DNA of 64,000 nt, from assembly GCA_031841125.1 (NCBI GenBank), contig CM063110.1, positions 21,943,626 to 22,007,625 on the forward strand, read 5' to 3'. The DNA is from Acanthococcus lagerstroemiae. Its lineage: Eukaryota > Arthropoda > Insecta > Hemiptera > Eriococcidae. The translations under genes were made by a program, and so were the position numbers. This document shows, one piece after another, positions 59,010-64,000 of the stretch. The notes beneath the pieces were generated by a model. It had not been told where the DNA came from. It made no database searches and was given only the letters and a program-made list of their open reading frames with translations. Within the stretch, counting starts at the first letter, position 1, and each line of letters opens with the position of its first letter.

Positions 59010-59575
59010 GTTGTTTAGGGAGCCAGTCTAGGGGAGTTTGTGAAAATTTCTGCTAGAAATTGTATTTATTCAATTTGGGCGCTGATATTTCTGGACTTTA
59101 TCCGAATCTCTAGTTCCATTGTAGTTTGGGTGTCTGGTTGGCCGAGTGGATAGCGAGCTGGTTTCGGAATCCGGCGGTCCCGGGTTGGAGCGCACGTAGC
59201 AACTCGCATTTCGACCTAGACCGGTTTTTCGGCAAGAAGAGAAAAGGGCTAAGACAGCCCTAACAGTCTTCCCGACGTCTCTGAGGTAATGCTCGAAAGG
59301 GCGGATTCCAGGGCTCGGGTTGAGAGCAAAAATGAAAAAGGAGTCCCTTTGTAGTGTGTCGTTTAGGGAGCCAATCCAGAGGAGTTTGTGAGCATTTCTG
59401 CTAAAAATTGTGTCCAGTTTGAACGCTGATATTTCTGGACTGTATCTGAATCTAGTCCCTTTATAGTGTGTTGTTTAGGGAGCCAGCTGTGAGGAGTTTG
59501 TGAGAAAAGATCCGCTAAAAGTTGTGTCCAGTTTGAACGCTGATGTTTCTGGACTATCCTTGAATCTAATCCCTT
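59010..59575. repeat. Tandem repeat, unit about 117 bp, split by a SINE
   Basis: Three units contain TTGTTTAGGGAGCCAG, GGAGTTTGTGA, TTTCTGCTA-AAATTGT, GCTGATATTTCTGGACT and GAATCTAGT. They lie at about 59010-59125, 59352-59455 and 59468-59575. A SINE sits between the first and second units. Confidence 0.75.
59132..59342 (+). mobile_element. tRNA-derived SINE, family I, fullest copy
   Basis: The A-box-like TGGTTGGCCGAGTGGATAGC and B-box-like GGGTTGGAGCGC are followed by the family body (TTTCGACCTAGACCGGTTTT, GGGCTAAGACAGCCCTAA) and a tail GGGCGGATTCCAGGGC then A-rich sequence. Flanks CCATTGTAGT and CCCTTTGTAGT look like a target duplication. It interrupts the 117-bp tandem repeat. Confidence 0.8.
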
Positions 59576-59727
59576 TCATATGCTGTCTTTAGAATGCTAA
59601 TTCTACATATCAATACTGACTTAACAGTCTCATATCTCATTCGTGTAGTAGAGAGAATAAAACCCTGAGGGCTGGCCCAAAAGAGCCCCTTCTCCCATTT
59701 GTGAAACTTATACAGAAGTCGAGAAAT

Positions 59728-60070
59728 GCTCTGTGGTTTAGTGGTATCGTGCCTGCTTCCCATCCTCGCGACATGGGCTCGATTTCCCAGTGCTGAAATG
59801 CTAGTAGCAAACAGAGCTACTTCACTACCAATCAAAGTGGATAGATGTGCTCTGCAGTTTACTATCAGTTCTCAGAGACAATACATCACTCCTGGAATCA
59901 GGGCCAGATTTAGGGGGGCCCCGGGCCCGCACAAATTGGGGGGGGGTGCCTAAATCAGGCCCTGCCTAGAACACATTGCCATCAGTATGTAGAGAGTTGG
60001 TACTGTGTCGTGTATGCCTGGTGGGTGGTTTTCCCCTCAGTATTGTGAGGCACGTAGCTAGTATCACCTT
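59728..60070 (+). mobile_element. tRNA-derived SINE, family II, copy 2
   Basis: The head TCTGTGGTTTAGTGGTATCG and B-box-like GGGCTCGATTTCC mirror those at 27262. The body has GTGCTCTGCAGT and a CAGTATTGTGAGG end. A 66-bp palindromic element is inserted at 59899-59964. Confidence 0.7.
59899..59964. mobile_element. Tiny 66-bp palindromic MITE within SINE II
   Basis: The ends CAGGGCCAGATTTAGG and CCTAAATCAGGCCCTG are inverted. The centre is GGGGCCCCGGGCCC-like. Flanks CCTGGAAT and CCTAGAAC match at 6 of 8 bases, possibly an old 8-bp duplication. Confidence 0.7.
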
Positions 60071-60074
60071 AGAA

Positions 60075-60840
60075 TATGATTTATGATCAATATCGTAAAA
60101 ATAGGACGAAATCCTGATCATTTATTGAAGATTTCTTCATCTGAATCCGTAGTTTTTTCTCTTCAATTTTCTAAATAATTTATAGCTCGTGATCTTCGGA
60201 ATTATTTCTCTCTAAACAAATCTTCACCTAAGGATATACTCCAGGGCAATAAAGGCAAACTACCCCGTCCAGTTACTCGATTGATCTTTAAGCGACTTAT
60301 TAATATGTTGAAAATCTGATACCATTTTCCATTCATGCGACGTGAAAGTGATCGATTGCCCTATCACATGGAAGCTGAGATCAGTCTCATTTCAGAATGA
60401 AATCCGCGTTGACAAAAAATATTCTAATTTGTAGTCTATCTCCTGGAAAATTGATTTCAATCAAAACTTATTTCAGGTAACTCAGAGTTCTGCAGGAATT
60501 GGGATCGTGTCAAATGAGCGCTGATTTGATATTTTGGTTTCGTTCCACTTATGGGTGATTCTCATGTAATTGTCTCATTCAAGTCCCGAGCGAATTGTAG
60601 ACTACATTTTCAATTTTCAAATGGTCCCAAATTTTCATCAATTAATGACTAACCTAGAGACCAAAATCATACGATTTTCCTGGCGAAAAAATATCCTTTC
60701 CCCCTTCAAAAAAATCAACAAATATCAATTTCCTCATTCCCGTGGTGTGTTCATATTTGAAGTTTTATTCTTAACATGAATGTATGTGACCCCTTCAATA
60801 CAGCATTTTTGTCCTGAGACTGTTTTATCGGGAGACCTAC
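60075..60840. other. Unassigned non-coding DNA
   Basis: No gene or repeat family recognised. Confidence 0.35.
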
Positions 60841-60843
60841 ACA

Positions 60844-61477
60844 CAGGGACGCGCTGAAGAGTTTTTCTGGGGGGGGGCAGAGTGTGAAAGTCCCAAATAA
60901 TTGAACTCAAAAATTTCTAAGTGCCAAAGCAAAACAAAAAAGCTTTTGCAGGGTGTCTACCAGTCAAGGAAGTTAAGGAAGTCAAGGAAAAGTCAAGTAT
61001 TTTGGAGAGTGGTCAAAGAAAGTCAAGTAAGTAAAGGAATAGTCAAGTATTTTGGATAGTGGTCATGAAAAGTCATAAATTTTTATTTAAAATTTTTTCC
61101 TCGAAATTATTATTACGAATTTTTTTAAAATTACAAGTAAATTTCAAGTAACGTAAATATTTTTAGATAGTTACATAATATCTTTTTTCGTAGTATTTTT
61201 TAGTGTTTCCATTTATTGTGACCCCCCCCCCCCACCTTGGTAAAGTTCTACGAATAAGATTATATTTGTATGTGTGTAAAACGGTTATGAAAAAAGTGAG
61301 AAAAGGTCAAGGAAAAATCAAGGAATTGAGAAAATTTGGACCCAGTAGACATCCTGTTTTGACTTGTTGGATTTTCCCAGCTTCGGCTGATTGAAATGGT
61401 GAAGTTTCCCAACTGCTGAGTGAAAAATTTCCTACGGGTGGGAGGAGCTTCCCCTCCATCTTATCGGCACGTCCCTG
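60844..61477. mobile_element. hAT-like MITE, CAGGGACGTACC family, copy 3, with nested insertion
   Basis: The left end CAGGGACGCGCTGAAGAG and right end TCGGCACGTCCCTG are inverted. Flanks CCTACACA (60836-60843) and CCTACTCA (61478-61485) match at 7 of 8. A second MITE (60949-61356) is inserted in it, splitting the CTTTTGACTTGTTGG motif seen intact at 58190-58220. Confidence 0.8.
60949..61356. mobile_element. MITE of the CAGGGTGTCTAC family, copy 4
   Basis: The left end CAGGGTGTCTACCAGTCAAG and right end CAGTAGACATCCTG are inverted. It is flanked by the 5-bp duplication TTTTG (60944-60948 and 61357-61361). The interior repeats GTCAAGGAAAAGTCAAG. A C-run lies near 61223. Confidence 0.8.
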
Positions 61478-61479
61478 CC

Positions 61480-62600
61480 TACTCAACAGATGAACTTCAA
61501 ATTGCTCAGCAATTACAAAATTACATGATATGAACAACAGGGAGGTAATGAAGAACTTTCCGCGCTAGTGTTGGAAAACCTCCTTTACCGCGTGCGCAGG
61601 CTGTATGCTCGTTGCCCCGACTCTGTGCAGGTACAGCGTTAATTAGCACTCTGTACCTCCAGGGCTGGAAATAGAACCGATGATGGGTAAACACATCGAA
61701 AGAGATGAAATTTCAGTGGCGTCAAGTCAGTAAGGCAAATGTGGCAATGCCAACGATGGAAACGGGACGAGTACACCAAAATCTGACAGTGAGATGTAAT
61801 CGAAAATTGCATTAGCTTCTTTAACCAACAAAACTTACGACGAATTTACCTCACGCTGTAGACGGTTCCAAATCGAACAGCGAATTTTTCATTCCGAAAT
61901 ATTTACACATAGTTTTTATTTTATTTATTTATTTATTATTATTATTATTTTTTTGAATTTTTAGTTCTGTTTATTTAAAATGTGTTTCCTACGTACCGGA
62001 AGATAATACGTAAACTCCCATTTCTTTCTTCTGTATACCAACAACAAAATAGTATACGATTTTTGTTATATTACGCTTTTTGTCCATAACTCTGTGTTAT
62101 TATCTGAGGAATTTTGTACAGCGGCGTTTCGTTTATAAATCGGTATAAGACGAAATGAAATTTGAAGAATATTATATCTCTCGTATTATGTGTAACTTGA
62201 GTATACGACTACTCGTTTAGCGAGCTCGGACGATGCTAGCGTTTTTAAATTAATTTCGTCTTCCTTTTGTAATTTCTATATATATATACTTGTAATAAAC
62301 TGCACAGCAGCAAACGCAATGACGCCAAGGTCTGAAGTATTTAAATTGTATTGTTTAAAATGTGTTCAAAGATATATAATTCGTGGGGAAAGATTCTGAA
62401 TCGTCTTTTTCCGGCTAATTTTGAGGCTTTCAAAATCGCAAAGGCATGTATGATATTATTTAGTTTTGTATTATTTCATTTACGCTGAATTTAAACATTA
62501 AGTAAAAAAAGTGTAATTTAGAAAATTGTATAAACCTGTTTTTCTCTTTCTGTTTTTAATTTTACTGAATAAAAAAATACTATTATTACAGCCGCGTATT
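61480..62600. other. AT-rich unique stretch with an AATAAA-type signal
   Basis: From about 61900 the sequence is AT-rich, carries a TTTATTTATT/ATTATT microsatellite and then unique text ending in a TGTAATAAACTG polyadenylation-like signal at about 62290. The composition resembles an insect 3' UTR, but no reading frame leads into it. It might belong to a distal end of tsh or to an unannotated non-coding transcript. Confidence 0.25.
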
Positions 62601-62604
62601 TATT

Positions 62605-63835
62605 GGTGTAATGGGGGGCACCTTTTTGTCGGGTAGTAGTGTATGTTAATGGAAAAGGGTGAACTGTGAAGAATGATATGATGCGACAGATCTGTAGTAA
62701 TTGAGTGCACACTACACGATATTTGAGATATGATGACTTCTCGTGTCGCGTAGTCATGAATATGTAGAGTTAATTTAGGAAGGAGCGAGTCTACATCTAC
62801 ACCGCGAACAAAAAGCGTAATATGGAAATCTTATAACGTTTAAAAACCGGTCAATGAAGTAATATTCCAGCCCCTGTGATGAAAAAATTACTCCGCTTAT
62901 GAATAACGATGCGGATGAGGTCTCGAAGGGACCGAGAAGATAAATGATGTATTTGTTGTCGGTAAGCCACTACAGCTACTTGAATCGTGTTGATAAAACG
63001 GTGCCGTCGAGAAGATTCACTCTTGTTAGAGTTTTTCTGAAGGTGCCGGTTTCGGTGAGCATATTTCAAAAATAAATAGAGCGTAAAAAAATTGTTCAAA
63101 ATTATTTGAAATCATTAAAATTTAAACTAATGGTATGCCTAATTTTTTCATGTATTGATTCCTCCCCCTCCCCTTCTATAGTATCTGATATATAAAGACA
63201 GATAACACGATTTTTCAGCAACAATGTTCTCGACTTCTAGCGAACAGAATTCGATGACGAAGCATTATAAGCTTTAAAGTCGTCTTGCGTGTGTGTTGTC
63301 TACATATGTGTGAGTGTTCCGCGCGCTTACCCGTCATTGTGAACGCGTGTTAGAGTGATCAGTGTGACCAGTAGGAAGTACTTTATACAACACATCGTGG
63401 ATATAGAACGATCAGTGTGGCCATGCGATATCTATAATACAATCTTGGTTTCTTTCATCTAAAAGCGTCTCAGTGTACATACTGCGGTTGATCAGGCCAT
63501 GTGGCCATGTTGCGTTCTTTTATTATTGAACTTTCACTTTACAAACCTTTTTTTAGTGCTTCATGTGTTTGAAACTCGGGCCATGTGTCGGTTTTTAGTG
63601 TGTTTGCCGTGCGCAGCGCTGCAAGCACCCTATTTCAATCGAATTTTCATAAATTTTCTTTAAATACGAGTGAATTGTTTATCTAGATCATAGCTCAGTT
63701 TTAGTTCAGTTTCATGTTCCGTTAACTGCTGCCGTCTATTGGTAAGTTGGTGTACTATTATGAATATTTCATCTGGGTTACAAATTAGGAGTTATCTGTC
63801 AAAAGGGCCCTTGTTGTGTTATGTTGGGGTTACTA
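62605..63835. other. Unassigned non-coding DNA
   Basis: No gene or repeat family recognised. Frames at 62518-62757 and 62851-63099 (minus) lack domains. Confidence 0.35.
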
Positions 63836-63841
63836 GCAATA

Positions 63842-63983
63842 GTATATTACACTGCAAGGATTGAAAGCGAGCTTTATCACGCCGAGTGCGACTGTTAGCG
63901 GAGCGAGCCGAAGGCGAGTGAAGCTAGTCGTGCGGAGGCGTGATAACTCGCTTCAATCCTTGCATTGTAAGATATTTTGTATT
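63842..63983. mobile_element. Palindromic MITE-like element near the window edge
   Basis: The left arm TACACTGCAAGGATTGAAAG then CGAGCTTTATCACGCC is mirrored by GGCGTGATAACTCGCTTCAA then TCCTTGCATTGTA. The GC-rich centre carries AGCGGAGCGAGCCGAAGGCG. It is about 140 bp without coding capacity. Confidence 0.65.
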
Positions 63984-64000
63984 ACAAATGCATCGAACAG

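Noticed and set aside
59732..59800. A functional tRNA gene
   Set aside because: A- and B-box-like motifs are present, but the stems do not pair properly and the sequence continues into a SINE body shared with 27262.

Overview
The window looks like nuclear DNA of an insect, or another arthropod close to insects. It is AT-rich, almost free of long reading frames, and crowded with transposable-element (TE) remnants, tRNA-derived SINEs, inverted repeats and microsatellites. There is no operon-like coding, no Shine-Dalgarno pattern and no CRISPR. The species cannot be fixed from this sequence. One cellular gene is recognisable: a teashirt/tiptop (tsh/tio) family zinc-finger transcription factor on the + strand, with one exon at 41610-41814 and a 3.6-kb exon at 43073-46644 that holds most of the protein.

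The two exons fit together. The donor after 41814 and the acceptor before 43073 are in the same phase, and the joined sequence would give about 1257 residues plus an unseen N-terminus. It has an acidic N-terminal part, a PLDLS co-repressor motif, three closely spaced Teashirt-type fingers, a weaker fourth finger and a tiptop-like C-terminal finger. One surplus T in a TTTT run at 44312-44315, inside the second finger, breaks the frame. It is either an assembly/sequencing error or a real lesion.

Upstream (1-41600): 1-4800 holds degenerate tandem repeats with nested miniature elements (MITEs) and a GC-richer unique patch. 4819-10765 is a block bounded by inverted repeats. It contains an 8-bp-TSD hAT-like element (7635-10023) whose interior is an array of about 122-bp repeats, and a degraded non-LTR retrotransposon piece. 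15.8-16.5 kb holds a SINE next to a LINE C-terminal fragment. 18.1-20.8 kb holds pieces of two RTE-type retrotransposon lineages separated by a CACTCAGT-type microsatellite. 22.9-23.5 kb holds the C-terminal end of a hAT transposase. 27-41 kb is a mosaic of SINEs, MITEs with target-site duplications and large foldback repeats, one ending about 415 bp before the tsh exon.

Downstream (46645-64000): an internally deleted RTE element, a gypsy-type pol fragment, several large palindromes, a duplicated non-coding element, further MITEs and SINEs, and AT-rich stretches that could include untranslated or regulatory DNA of tsh. No second cellular gene can be supported. Much of the unlabelled sequence is probably intronic or flanking DNA of the tsh locus, because the protein's initiator exon is not visible.
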